Of a DNA stretch of 41,447 nucleotides, positions 15,839 through 24,264 are shown piece after piece. Each line of letters begins with the position of its first letter. Within the stretch, counting starts at the first letter, position 1. The stretch spans positions 1 to 41,447 of the forward strand of contig CAZLWA010000019.1 in NCBI GenBank assembly GCA_964563165.1, given 5' to 3'. This DNA comes from CAZLWA01 sp964563165. Lineage in GTDB: Bacteria > CLD3 > SB21. Under the pieces are notes generated by a model. That model saw nothing but the letters and a program-made list of their open reading frames with translations, was not told where the DNA came from and made no database searches. A program made the position numbers and the translations under genes.

Positions 15839-17190
15839 AACGGTAATTGATTGACTGCTTTTTTGAATTGTCTGCCCCGGTCCTCGTAATTCCTGAACAT
15901 ATCGAAACTCGAACACGCCGGTGACAGCAAGACGACGTCGCCGGATTGCGCGTGCGCGAATGATTTTTTTACCGCCTCATTCATGGAACCGGCCCGGGTT
16001 ATTTTTGTCGCGCCGCCTAAATCTTTTTCAATTAAATCCGCCGATTGACCGATGAGAACCAGCCGTTTTACTTTTTGACTGACTATATCTTTCAACGGCG
16101 TATACGGCGCACCTTTATGTTTTCCTCCGGCTATGAGAATGATTTTTTCATGTTCGAAACTTTCCAGCGCAAAAAAAACAGAATCTACATTGGTTGCTTT
16201 CGAATCGTTGTAAAACTTCACACCGTTGAATTCGCGGACAAACTCCAACCGATGCTCCACGCCCTTAAATTGGACTAACGTCTCGCGAATGACGGCCGTG
16301 TCCACATCGGCAAGGCGGGTGGCCAGTACCGCCGCCAGGGAATTATATAAATTGTGACGCCCGCGAATGCCGATCGCCTGCACGTGAATGATTTCATCAG
16401 TACGGTCTCCGATCGTACAAATAATTTTTTCATTCTTCACGTAGGCCCCTTCGTTCAATTCACGGTTAATACTGAAAGAAATTTTCTTGGAACCAAGTTC
16501 TCCAATCAATCTGACCACTTCGTCATCATCGGCGTTGTATACCAGAAAATCTTCGGAGGTTTGATTCGTAAACATTTTCTTTTTTGCCTGATAATATTCC
16601 TGCGCCGAAGCGTACCGATCCATGTGATCCGGAGAAAGATTCAACAGCACCCCGATTCTCGGTTTGAATTCTTTCAGCCCTTCCGCCTGAAAACTACTGA
16701 CTTCCAAGACCGTCCAGCCGTCGGGTGAACTGGATTCAACAACATCCGAAAGCGGCGTCCCGATGTTACCCGCGACGATCGCCGGAATCTTTGCACGCGT
16801 GAGAATTTCCCCGATCAGCGTGGTCGTGGTTGTTTTACCGTTGCTGCCCGTGATCGCCATGATCGGAGAGGACAACATCTGCGCCGCCATCTCCAATTCG
16901 CTGTAAACCGCAATTTTTTTTTCTTCCAATTTCCTTAAGATGGGGATCGTTCGCGGCACGCCGGGACTCACAACCGCAAAATCACAATTCAAAACCTGAT
17001 CACTGTGGCGGCCGAACTCTCCTTCAATCTCTTCTTTTTTCAGAATGTCAACTTCTTCCTTTTTTTTTTCTGCCGGAGAGAGTTCGCTCACAAAAACCTT
17101 GGCACCGTGCCGCTTCAAAAGCTTGGCCACGGCGATGCCGCTCGAGGCGGCTCCGACGACGGAAATTTTTTTGTTAAGAACATCCAGCAT
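15835..17190 (-). CDS. murD: UDP-N-acetylmuramoyl-L-alanine--D-glutamate ligase
   Basis: This 451-aa Mur ligase adds D-Glu to UDP-MurNAc-L-Ala. The N-terminal domain opens KISVVGAASSGIAVAKLL, and SPGVPRTIPIL is typical of MurD. The P-loop GSNGKTT is at 115-121. LEVSSFQAE, LNLSPDHMDRY and the Asp/Lys-containing FYNDSKATNVDSV motif follow, and VVLLSPACSSFDMFRNYEDRG near the C terminus is a MurD hallmark. ATG 17190 is chosen because it lies 11 nt after the mraY stop and gives the normal N terminus; the frame extends further upstream inside mraY. Its end overlaps ftsW by 4 nt. Confidence 0.95.
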   Translation of the reverse strand: MLDVLNKKISVVGAASSGIAVAKLLKRHGAKVFVSELSPAEKKKEEVDILKKEEIEGEFGRHSDQVLNCDFAVVSPGVPRTIPILRKLEEKKIAVYSELEMAAQMLSSPIMAITGSNGKTTTTTLIGEILTRAKIPAIVAGNIGTPLSDVVESSSPDGWTVLEVSSFQAEGLKEFKPRIGVLLNLSPDHMDRYASAQEYYQAKKKMFTNQTSEDFLVYNADDDEVVRLIGELGSKKISFSINRELNEGAYVKNEKIICTIGDRTDEIIHVQAIGIRGRHNLYNSLAAVLATRLADVDTAVIRETLVQFKGVEHRLEFVREFNGVKFYNDSKATNVDSVFFALESFEHEKIILIAGGKHKGAPYTPLKDIVSQKVKRLVLIGQSADLIEKDLGGATKITRAGSMNEAVKKSFAHAQSGDVVLLSPACSSFDMFRNYEDRGRQFKKAVNQLPL

Positions 17191-17201
17191 CAAGCTTAAA
17201 A

Positions 17202-18308
17202 TTACCTCACTTTGAACGTCGTCAGCGTGAGCAGCGCGCACAATACCGCCATGATCCAGAACCGCGTGACCACTTTCGTTTCGTGCCAGCCTTGCATTTC
17301 AAAATGATGGTGCAGCGGCGCCATTTTGAAAATGCGGCGCCCTTCGCCGTATTTTTTTTTCGTATACTTGAAGTAAGCTACCTGCAAAATCACCGATACA
17401 TTCTCGGCCACAAACACGCCGCCGATAATCGGCAACAGCAATTCCTTTTTAATTAATATCGCCAAGGTCCCCAAAGCCGCTCCCAGCGCAAGGGCTCCGG
17501 TGTCACCCATGAAGATCTGCGCCGGATAGGCGTTGTACCAAAGAAAGCCGAGCCCCGCGCCCGCCATGGCGGTGCAAAAGATCGTAAGTTCACTGCTCTG
17601 AGGGATATAAAGGATATTCAGATATTCGCTGTAATTGACATTGCCCGTCACATAACACATCAGCGCAAATCCGCCGACGGCAATGGAGACCACGCCGATA
17701 GCTAAGCCATCAAGGCCGTCGGTCAGATTAACGGCATTGGACATCGCGGTAATCACAAACACGACGAACGGTATATAGAGATACCCTAAATCGAGATTCA
17801 AATTCTTAACGAACGGGATCGTCGTGATCGTCGCGATGCGCTCAAACTCGGGCGAAAAATATATGGCGGAACCGATAATCAATCCTAAGGAGATCTGTCC
17901 GAGCGTTTTGTATCGCGCGACAAGCCCTTTTTTCATTTTTTTGATGGCCTTCAAATAATCGTCGGCAAATCCCACGAACCCCATCCAGACGGTCGCCAGC
18001 AGGATCAACAGCACGTAGGTGTTCGATAGATCTGCCCACAAGATCGTAGGAATCAAAGTCGATGCGAGAATAATGAGCCCGCCCATGGTCGGCGTTCCTT
18101 TTTTTGATAAATGCGACTGCGGCCCGTCATCGCGAATTTCCTCCCCGATTTGTTTTTCTTTCAATTTTCGGATGATAAACGGCCCGACAAACAAACTGAT
18201 CGCCAGCGCCGTCACGGCCGCCATGGCCGACCGAAACGTGATGTAGCGAAACAAGTTCGAACCGGTAATATGATAATCGCCAAAAAGCTGATATAAATAA
18301 TAGAACAC
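17202..18308 (-). CDS. mraY: Phospho-N-acetylmuramoyl-pentapeptide-transferase
   Basis: This 368-aa integral membrane enzyme transfers phospho-MurNAc-pentapeptide to undecaprenyl phosphate and makes lipid I. It has about ten membrane spans. Family signatures are DDGPQSHLSKKGTPTMGG, the catalytic FADDYLKAIKK, NAVNLTDGLDGLA, and MAPLHHHFEMQGWHETKVV near the end. The gene starts with GTG at 18308, with GAGG 6 nt upstream. It begins 14 nt after the murF stop and ends 11 nt before murD. Confidence 0.96.
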   Translation of the reverse strand: MFYYLYQLFGDYHITGSNLFRYITFRSAMAAVTALAISLFVGPFIIRKLKEKQIGEEIRDDGPQSHLSKKGTPTMGGLIILASTLIPTILWADLSNTYVLLILLATVWMGFVGFADDYLKAIKKMKKGLVARYKTLGQISLGLIIGSAIYFSPEFERIATITTIPFVKNLNLDLGYLYIPFVVFVITAMSNAVNLTDGLDGLAIGVVSIAVGGFALMCYVTGNVNYSEYLNILYIPQSSELTIFCTAMAGAGLGFLWYNAYPAQIFMGDTGALALGAALGTLAILIKKELLLPIIGGVFVAENVSVILQVAYFKYTKKKYGEGRRIFKMAPLHHHFEMQGWHETKVVTRFWIMAVLCALLTLTTFKVR

Positions 18309-18322
18309 TACGCACCTCGCAC

Positions 18323-19693
18323 TTATGATACCAGGCCTTGCACAACCTCTTCCATTTTCATGCCCCGTGAACCTTTAATCAGCAAAGCGTCGCCGGACTT
18401 TACAAATTTCTTCAGCGCGCCGATGAAATCGTTTTTTTTTTCATAATAAAAATTATTCTTCAGCGTTTTCGCGCCTTCAAAGATGTATTTGGATTCCGTT
18501 CCCGTCGTAAAGAGCGCATCCAGTTTTTTTTCCTTCGCATAGGCCCCGATCTTAAAGTGCTCCTCCGCGCTCACGCTGCCCAATTCCAGCATATCCGAAA
18601 GCGCCGCAATTCTTCTGCTCGAACTCTTGATCATCATCAAGGTGTCCAGCGCGGCGCGTGCGGAATCCGGATTGGAATTGTACGTATCGTCCAGCACGGT
18701 CATCCCGCGAACTATTTTCACCCCCAGCCGGTTCGTTATGGGTTGATAATTTTCAAGCGCCTGGACGATCGCTTCATATGCAACGCCCAAAGCCATGCCC
18801 AGGGCGCTCGCAATCAGAGCGTGGGTGACGTGGTGCAATCCCGGAACGGACAATTGGATTTCAAACGAAACTTTCTCCGGCGTGGAAACTTTTATTTTCG
18901 CGCACGCCCTCTCATTGACCGTCAAAACTTCCGCGCGGTAATCCGCCGGGTGATGGATGCCGAACGTGACCAGGCCTTTGGTTTGTTGCGCATGATGCCG
19001 TAAATATTTTTCATCAACATTGACAAACCGGACGCCGTCCGCCGCGAGCGATTCAAACAATTCCGATTTCGTTGCCGCCACGTTCTCGATGGAGCCGAAT
19101 GTTTGCAGGTGCGCCGTGCCGATGTTCGTGATCACGCCGCTGTCCGGATTGGCGATCTCACACAGCCGCGCAATATCCCCTTTTTTATCTGCGCCCATTT
19201 CAATGACTGCCACCTGCGTTTCCTCGTTCATGCGCAGCAGAGTCAGCGGGACGCCGATTTCATTATTGAAGTTACCGTGCGTCGCGATCGTACGGAATTC
19301 TTTCGACAGAACTGCTTGCGTCATTTCTTTGCACGTTGTTTTTCCGTTGGTACCCGTGATGGCAATAACCGAAGTTTCAAATTTTTGACGGTGATTTTTC
19401 GCCAGCATCTGCAGGGCGTCTAAAGGGTCGCTTGCCACCACGAGAGGCTCTCCCGAAAGTTGATTTCTGTTATTTAAAAACCAATTTTCGGAAACGACAC
19501 ATCCGCCTGCGCCGGCCTTCAGCGCGTCCCGTACGAAATCATGCCCGTCGAATTTTTCTCCCCGAATGGCAAAAAACAGATTGCCTGCCTGCACAAGACG
19601 GCTGTCCGTGCACACGGCGTTCGCTTGCCAATCCGGATGAAGATTCTCCGCCTGCCCGATCTTCCGGCAGTCTTTAACGGAAAGAAATGACAT
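18323..19693 (-). CDS. murF: UDP-N-acetylmuramoyl-tripeptide--D-alanyl-D-alanine ligase
   Basis: This 456-aa Mur ligase adds D-Ala-D-Ala to the UDP-MurNAc-tripeptide. The N-terminal domain shows CTDSRLVQAGNLFFAIRGEKFDGHDFV, and the P-loop GTNGKTT is at 114-120. IEMGADKKGDIARL and DDTYNSNPDSARAAL identify MurF: MurE would carry a DNPR-type motif instead, which is absent. KGSRGMKMEEVV closes the protein. GGAG lies 7 nt before the ATG, inside the last codons of the 73-aa ORF that it overlaps by 20 nt. In this cluster murF is not preceded by murE. Confidence 0.95.
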   Translation of the reverse strand: MSFLSVKDCRKIGQAENLHPDWQANAVCTDSRLVQAGNLFFAIRGEKFDGHDFVRDALKAGAGGCVVSENWFLNNRNQLSGEPLVVASDPLDALQMLAKNHRQKFETSVIAITGTNGKTTCKEMTQAVLSKEFRTIATHGNFNNEIGVPLTLLRMNEETQVAVIEMGADKKGDIARLCEIANPDSGVITNIGTAHLQTFGSIENVAATKSELFESLAADGVRFVNVDEKYLRHHAQQTKGLVTFGIHHPADYRAEVLTVNERACAKIKVSTPEKVSFEIQLSVPGLHHVTHALIASALGMALGVAYEAIVQALENYQPITNRLGVKIVRGMTVLDDTYNSNPDSARAALDTLMMIKSSSRRIAALSDMLELGSVSAEEHFKIGAYAKEKKLDALFTTGTESKYIFEGAKTLKNNFYYEKKNDFIGALKKFVKSGDALLIKGSRGMKMEEVVQGLVS

Positions 19694-19895
19694 CCTGGCT
19701 CCACATGGTTACACCTAAATTCGAGCGATTCGTTTTCATGGTTTTCGTTCGCAGAAGAACCAATTCCTGCGTCAAATCAGAGACGACCGTCGAAAGGGAC
19801 GGGTCCTGCTTTTTGGCATTCGGATTGAAATGCACATATCCGACCGGACGGATTTCTCCGGTTGGATGAGTATCCTGTTTCAAAATAGAGTTCAT
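19674..19895 (-). CDS. Small unrecognised ORF in the place of murE
   Basis: The ORF codes for 73 aa between ftsI (41 nt after its stop) and murF (overlap of 20 nt). It has a strong ribosome site, AGGGCGAGG, 4 nt before the ATG, and it keeps the operon strand and spacing, so translation is likely. The product is polar, with no membrane span and no signal peptide. A Pro-rich start (THPTGEIRPVGYVHFNPNA) leads to a leucine-bearing helical stretch (STVVSDLTQELVLLRTKT). I see no match to MurE or to any known dcw protein. It could be a divisome accessory protein or simply a leader that couples translation to murF. Confidence 0.65.
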   Translation of the reverse strand: MNSILKQDTHPTGEIRPVGYVHFNPNAKKQDPSLSTVVSDLTQELVLLRTKTMKTNRSNLGVTMWSQDVISFR

Positions 19896-19935
19896 ATAAC
19901 CTCGCCCTGATTGGTGAAAAACTGTTTACCTGCGC

Positions 19936-22107
19936 TCACATATTCGGTTTACATTCTATCACGCACGGTTCGCCGCTTTGAACCGCCGTACCGGCTCGCG
20001 GGAACTGCGCGATCACAAAGCCGCTCCCTTTGATCTTCACGTCCATACCCGCTTCGTAAAACTTATTAATCGCCATACGCGCGCTCAGCCCGCGCACATC
20101 GGGAATGCGCTTGAGCGAGCCTTGCGGCAAGCTGTCGGACGGCATTTCATTCAGAGTAATTTGATTGCCGGTCAGAAGCAGTAACATTTTTTTGTTCGTT
20201 GCATTATCGTAAATCCAATTTTGCTTCACCACCATGTCACCCGTACCCGCAACCCGATAACCCACGTGCATTTTTTCTAAAATGTTCCTGGCGGCGTCGA
20301 GCGTTAAATATTTTACGTCCGGATCCTGCTCGTTCTTATTCGCGGTGGAATCGCGCTCCAATTCTGCCATCACGCGATTGATGGATTTGGCGTAATCATC
20401 CGATGAATTAATGATTTTTTCAACGATAGCGCGCGCGGCCAAGGCCGCCGAGATTTCACCCCAAATGCTTTTGCGGGGATTGTTAATAATCACCAAAAAA
20501 GTCAATTGCGGATTTTGTACCGGGAAAAACCCTGCAAAAGATGCGATGTAACGATCTTTCGCGTACGTTTTACTGCCGTTTTCAATTTTCTGGGCCGTTC
20601 CCGTTTTACCGGCGATTTCAATACCCTTGATTTGTGCGCGACGGCCCGTTCCCACGACTACCGCTTCGCGCAGCATGGCGGAAACCTGTGACATTGTTTC
20701 TTTGGAAGCAATCGTGCGGATGATCAGCGGATCCGTCTCGGCGGCTTTCCCGACCTCGCGCCCATCCGTGACGGCTTTGATCAAAAACGGCTTGTTTAAG
20801 TGTCCTCCGTTCGCGATCGCGCAATACGCATTAGCCATTTGCAAAGGCGTCACGCCAATCTCCTGTCCGATCGATATCATCGGGCGGGTAAGCCCGGACC
20901 ATTGCAGCGGATGTTTCAATTCGCCTTTTGCTTCGCCGTACATATCCACGCCGGTCTCACTGCCAAATCCGAACGCGCGGATGTACTGATAGAATTTTTC
21001 AGAACCTAATTTATCGGTGATCTTGATAATGCCGATATTGCTCGACTGTTCGACCACCTGCGTGAAGGTAAGCATACCATGCTTTTTCGAATCGTGAATG
21101 ATCTGATCGTAAATTTTTAATTGTCCGTTTTCACAGAAAATCCTGTCTCCGGGCTTCCGTACGTTTTCTTCCAATGCGGCTACGGCTGAGAACGCCTTGA
21201 ACGTCGACCCCGGTTCATACAGATCGCTGATGGTACGGTTGCGCGACAATTCGGCATCGTATTTCTCGGAATTGTTCGGATCAAACCCCGGATAGTTTAC
21301 CATGGCCAGAATCTCACCGGTCTTCGGCGACATCACAACCGCCATCGCATCGTCCGCGTTATAGTCGGCCACGGCTTTTTCCAGCTCATGATAGGCGAGC
21401 GTTTGGTAGTTAACGTCCATCGTCAGCACAACGTTTTTTCCGTTGTTCGGATCTTTGTGAGGGTAAACGGGGCTCGGCTGCAAACGGCCCAGTGCGTCGG
21501 CTTGAAGGATCGCCCATCCGTTATCGCCGCTTAGCGAATCCTCCAGGCTCATTTCGATTCCCGACACGCCTTGATTGTCCATATTCGTGATCCCGACGAT
21601 CGACGCGGCGGCTTTGCCGTAGGGATATTGTCTTCTGAGAGATTTTAATTTGATCAACCCTTGAATCGAATCGTTGATGGCCCGCGCCGAGTTTTCTGAA
21701 ATACGCCGCTCCAGCCACACAAACGCCGTCGGCCTGGAAAGTAATTTCCGGTATTCTGATTTGGATCTTTTAAAAACGCGAGAAAAATTTTCAGCCACAC
21801 GGTCTTTATCGGACTCTTTCATGAAACTCGGATCCGCTGCAAAAGAATAATGGATCAAATTCACCGCCAATTTGTTCATGTTGCGATCATAGATAATGCC
21901 GCGTTCGGCCTCGAGTGTGACTTTGCGTTCGTACTGCCTCTTAGCCAAAAGATGGTACGCTTCGGTATGGATCAATTGAACCGAAAATAATTTCACAATA
22001 ATAGCCACAACCCAGATCACAAAAAGCGCCGCGAGCATGCGCAGGCGCCGGATGCGCGTGTTGATGAAGGCATTGCCGGAAGTTTTTTGGGTTTTTATTT
22101 CCTGCAT
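19936..22107 (-). CDS. ftsI: Septal penicillin-binding protein (FtsI/PBP3 type) with C-terminal PASTA domain
   Basis: This 723-aa class B PBP is the transpeptidase partner of FtsW. A short cytoplasmic part and one membrane span at about 25-47 are followed by the PBP dimerisation region (ERGIIYDRNMNKLAVN) and the transpeptidase domain. The catalytic STFK is at 301-304, SSN at 355-357 and KTG at 501-503. About 55 C-terminal residues (IPDVRGLSARMAINKFYEAG ...) form one PASTA domain. PASTA is rare in proteobacterial FtsI but common in sporulation-type and many non-proteobacterial PBPs. The gene starts one base after the ftsL stop. Its ribosome site (AAAAAGAA) is weak, so re-initiation after ftsL is likely. 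Confidence 0.95.
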   Translation of the reverse strand: MQEIKTQKTSGNAFINTRIRRLRMLAALFVIWVVAIIVKLFSVQLIHTEAYHLLAKRQYERKVTLEAERGIIYDRNMNKLAVNLIHYSFAADPSFMKESDKDRVAENFSRVFKRSKSEYRKLLSRPTAFVWLERRISENSARAINDSIQGLIKLKSLRRQYPYGKAAASIVGITNMDNQGVSGIEMSLEDSLSGDNGWAILQADALGRLQPSPVYPHKDPNNGKNVVLTMDVNYQTLAYHELEKAVADYNADDAMAVVMSPKTGEILAMVNYPGFDPNNSEKYDAELSRNRTISDLYEPGSTFKAFSAVAALEENVRKPGDRIFCENGQLKIYDQIIHDSKKHGMLTFTQVVEQSSNIGIIKITDKLGSEKFYQYIRAFGFGSETGVDMYGEAKGELKHPLQWSGLTRPMISIGQEIGVTPLQMANAYCAIANGGHLNKPFLIKAVTDGREVGKAAETDPLIIRTIASKETMSQVSAMLREAVVVGTGRRAQIKGIEIAGKTGTAQKIENGSKTYAKDRYIASFAGFFPVQNPQLTFLVIINNPRKSIWGEISAALAARAIVEKIINSSDDYAKSINRVMAELERDSTANKNEQDPDVKYLTLDAARNILEKMHVGYRVAGTGDMVVKQNWIYDNATNKKMLLLLTGNQITLNEMPSDSLPQGSLKRIPDVRGLSARMAINKFYEAGMDVKIKGSGFVIAQFPRAGTAVQSGEPCVIECKPNM

Positions 22108-22108
22108 A

Positions 22109-22627
22109 TTATTCTTTTTTCAGCTGCAAATTTGTTTTGGCGTCCAAGGCCGCCGCTTTATCGGCATCAATGAAAATCACGCCGGGTTTTTCCGTGGCTC
22201 GCATCAGGTGAAGCTGCTCGGTCGCAATTCTTTCAATACGCTCCGACGAAGATAACTTTGTTATTTCCACCTGCAGCGATTCATTGGTTCTTTCAAGCTC
22301 CCTTCTTTCTTCCTTAAGTTGTTCAACCGTCATCAACCCTTCCCGGACGCTGGCTATTTCCCAAATCCACACAATCATCACGCACGCCAGACAACCGAAG
22401 GCTACGAATACTTTAGCCGGCGTAATATTCAGAATCGTTTTCTTTTCCGGGTCTTCTTCCGGGGACCGGGGTAAGGGTGTTACGGCGTCGGGCTGCACGG
22501 CGGGATGCTCGGAGAATTTTTCGTATTTCGTTCCGCCGGAATAGGTTTCGGTGGATTTCTCCGATTTGAATTTCTTCCTCTTGTCCGAGAAATCCATACC
22601 GGTAATGGTTTGATAAATGTTCTGCAT
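22109..22627 (-). CDS. ftsL: FtsL-like divisome protein
   Basis: This 172-aa protein has a polar N-terminal cytoplasmic region of about 68 residues, one membrane span at about 71-89 and a coiled-coil heptad stretch at about 98-127 (VEQLKEERRELERTNESLQ). A short segment ERIATEQLHLMRA follows, which is the usual end of FtsL/FtsB-type proteins. Sequence is poorly conserved in this family, so the call rests on architecture and on the position between rsmH and ftsI. The partners expected are FtsQ and the FtsB-like protein found elsewhere in the window. The ATG at 22627 has no clear ribosome site; the second ATG at 22597 is an alternative start. Confidence 0.85.
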   Translation of the reverse strand: MQNIYQTITGMDFSDKRKKFKSEKSTETYSGGTKYEKFSEHPAVQPDAVTPLPRSPEEDPEKKTILNITPAKVFVAFGCLACVMIVWIWEIASVREGLMTVEQLKEERRELERTNESLQVEITKLSSSERIERIATEQLHLMRATEKPGVIFIDADKAAALDAKTNLQLKKE

Positions 22628-22637
22628 AGGGGTGGAT

Positions 22638-23570
22638 TTAGAGTTTTTGTGCGACCCGCAATTTGGCGCTGCGCGCCCGCGGGTTATTTTGAATTTCTTC
22701 TTCCGTCGGCAGAATCGGTTTCCTGTGCATCACGGCCAATCGCGGTTTCTTAGAAAGCCTGAGCGACGGGAAGTTTTCGTCTGTAATATGATCCGCCGAT
22801 TCGCTGCGAAGAAAGGTTTTCACGATACGGTCCTCCAGTGAATGATAGGAAATCACGGCCAGACGTCCTCCGGGGGCGAGCACATCCGCCGCATCTTCCA
22901 GAACTTTCTTCAAATTATTCAGCTCATCATTGACGGCGATGCGCAGCGCCTGGAAAATCCGCGACAGGGTTTTTTTCGCAAAACGGTCCGGAATCGTCCG
23001 CTTAATGAGGTCCGCCAATTGCGTCGTGGTTTCGATCGGCCCGTTCATACGGGATTCGATAATTTTTTTGGCAATGCGGCGCGAATTTTTTTCCTCGCCC
23101 AGGCGGTAAAAAATTTCCGACAATTGCTTTTCCTCGTAGTAATTGACAACGGTATGCGCGGTGAAACCGTCATTCTCATTTATCTGCATGCTGAGGGGCG
23201 CATCAAAACGGTAACTGAAACCTTTATCCGATCGATCTAATTGAAACGACGAAACCCCCAGGTCCAGGAGTAATCCATGAAGGTGCGGTACGCGATGCTT
23301 TCCGAGCACGTGTTTCAGATTTCGAAAATTACTTTGCTCCATGATGACGCGGGAACCGAACCGCGCGAGCCGAATGGAAGCGGCTGCCATCGCGTCGGCA
23401 TCGGCATCAAGCGCGATGACCCGGCAGGAATCGTTGGATTCCAAAATCGCTTCCGTATGCCCGCCTCCGCCCAAAGTACCGTCCGCATAAAATGCCTGAG
23501 GCTGGATATTCAAACTTTCAATGCACGCATGTAAAAGAACAGGGATATGATATTCGGATTTCATCGGCAT
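22638..23570 (-). CDS. rsmH: 16S rRNA (cytosine(1402)-N(4))-methyltransferase
   Basis: This 310-aa protein (formerly MraW) methylates N4 of C1402 in the decoding centre of 16S rRNA with S-adenosylmethionine. YADGTLGGGGHTEAIL is the SAM-binding motif I. LLLDLGVSSFQLD, FSYRFDAPLSMQ and the late VISYHSLEDRIVK are family signatures. The length is normal. Its ATG shares one base with the mraZ stop (TAATG), a sign of translational coupling. Met3 could also serve as start. It is the second gene of the dcw operon in nearly all bacteria. Confidence 0.96.
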   Translation of the reverse strand: MPMKSEYHIPVLLHACIESLNIQPQAFYADGTLGGGGHTEAILESNDSCRVIALDADADAMAAASIRLARFGSRVIMEQSNFRNLKHVLGKHRVPHLHGLLLDLGVSSFQLDRSDKGFSYRFDAPLSMQINENDGFTAHTVVNYYEEKQLSEIFYRLGEEKNSRRIAKKIIESRMNGPIETTTQLADLIKRTIPDRFAKKTLSRIFQALRIAVNDELNNLKKVLEDAADVLAPGGRLAVISYHSLEDRIVKTFLRSESADHITDENFPSLRLSKKPRLAVMHRKPILPTEEEIQNNPRARSAKLRVAQKL

Positions 23571-24007
23571 TAGAACTTGACCATCTTCTCAGCCGTTTTT
23601 TCGAGATCAAAATTACTGTGAACCGTTTCGTAAATATTCGGATTCCAAACTTCGATCCAATTCAGCATGCCGATGACAATAATCTCTTTTTCAACATGGG
23701 CAAAACTCAAAAGCGTAGGCGGAATGATCACGCGCCCCTGTTTGTCCAATTCGCATTCGTGGGCGTTGCCGGAAATCAGGCGGATGAGCTTACGCGTATC
23801 CGTATCCATGATGGACAGCGTCCGCATCTTTTCCTCCAACTTCTTCCACTCGCTCAGAGAATAAATATAAATGCACTGGTCGAATCCGCGTGTTAAAACC
23901 ACCGTGTCTTTATCCTCGCGGATGAAGACGGCGCGCATTTTCGCCGGGATATTGAAGCGATTCTTCGGATCCAGAGCGTGATTGTAAGTACCTTTAAAAG
24001 AAGCCAT
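23570..24007 (-). CDS. mraZ: Transcriptional regulator MraZ
   Basis: This 145-aa protein has two SpoVT-AbrB-like halves, each with the family pattern: NRFNIPAKMR near residue 17, and DKQGRVIIPPTLL near residue 88. MraZ forms a ring-shaped oligomer that binds tandem TGGG repeats upstream of its own gene and represses the dcw operon. Just such repeats lie 18-33 nt before this ATG, so autoregulation is well supported. It is the first gene of the cluster. No typical Shine-Dalgarno sequence stands directly before the ATG. Confidence 0.95.
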   Translation of the reverse strand: MASFKGTYNHALDPKNRFNIPAKMRAVFIREDKDTVVLTRGFDQCIYIYSLSEWKKLEEKMRTLSIMDTDTRKLIRLISGNAHECELDKQGRVIIPPTLLSFAHVEKEIIVIGMLNWIEVWNPNIYETVHSNFDLEKTAEKMVKF

Positions 24008-24021
24008 AAATAAACAGACTT

Positions 24022-24041
24022 ACCCACTTTAACCCACTTTA
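24022..24041 (-). promoter_or_regulatory. MraZ operator: two tandem TGGGT repeats
   Basis: The ten-base unit ACCCACTTTA occurs twice in a row, so on the minus strand TGGGT appears twice with a 10-bp period. This matches the known MraZ-binding arrangement of TGGGN boxes spaced by 5 bp. Only two boxes are clear; some genera have three or four. The site begins 14 nt before the mraZ ATG. No convincing -35/-10 pair could be fixed upstream (TTGACT at 24069-24074 lacks a good -10). Confidence 0.75.
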
Positions 24042-24264
24042 AGGAAAGTTCAACGATTTTCGCCTTAAAGTCAAGTAAAATTCAATTATTTGTTGGTTTT
24101 GAGGGTCAGACCGGTTGGCGGACATTCCTATTTACTACATTATTCTGCCGAGTCCCATTCGCAAAAAACTTCAGCATGCAAATTCGCTTGATTATCAATT
24201 CATTATTAATTAGTTTTTTTAAGTATATTTTTTCCAACAATAAAATCATTTCAGGAATTCTTTT

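Noticed and set aside
18323..19693. The ligase before mraY as a possible MurE or MurE-MurF fusion
   Set aside because: It has the MurF motif DDTYNSNPDS and normal MurF length; no DNPR-type motif is present.
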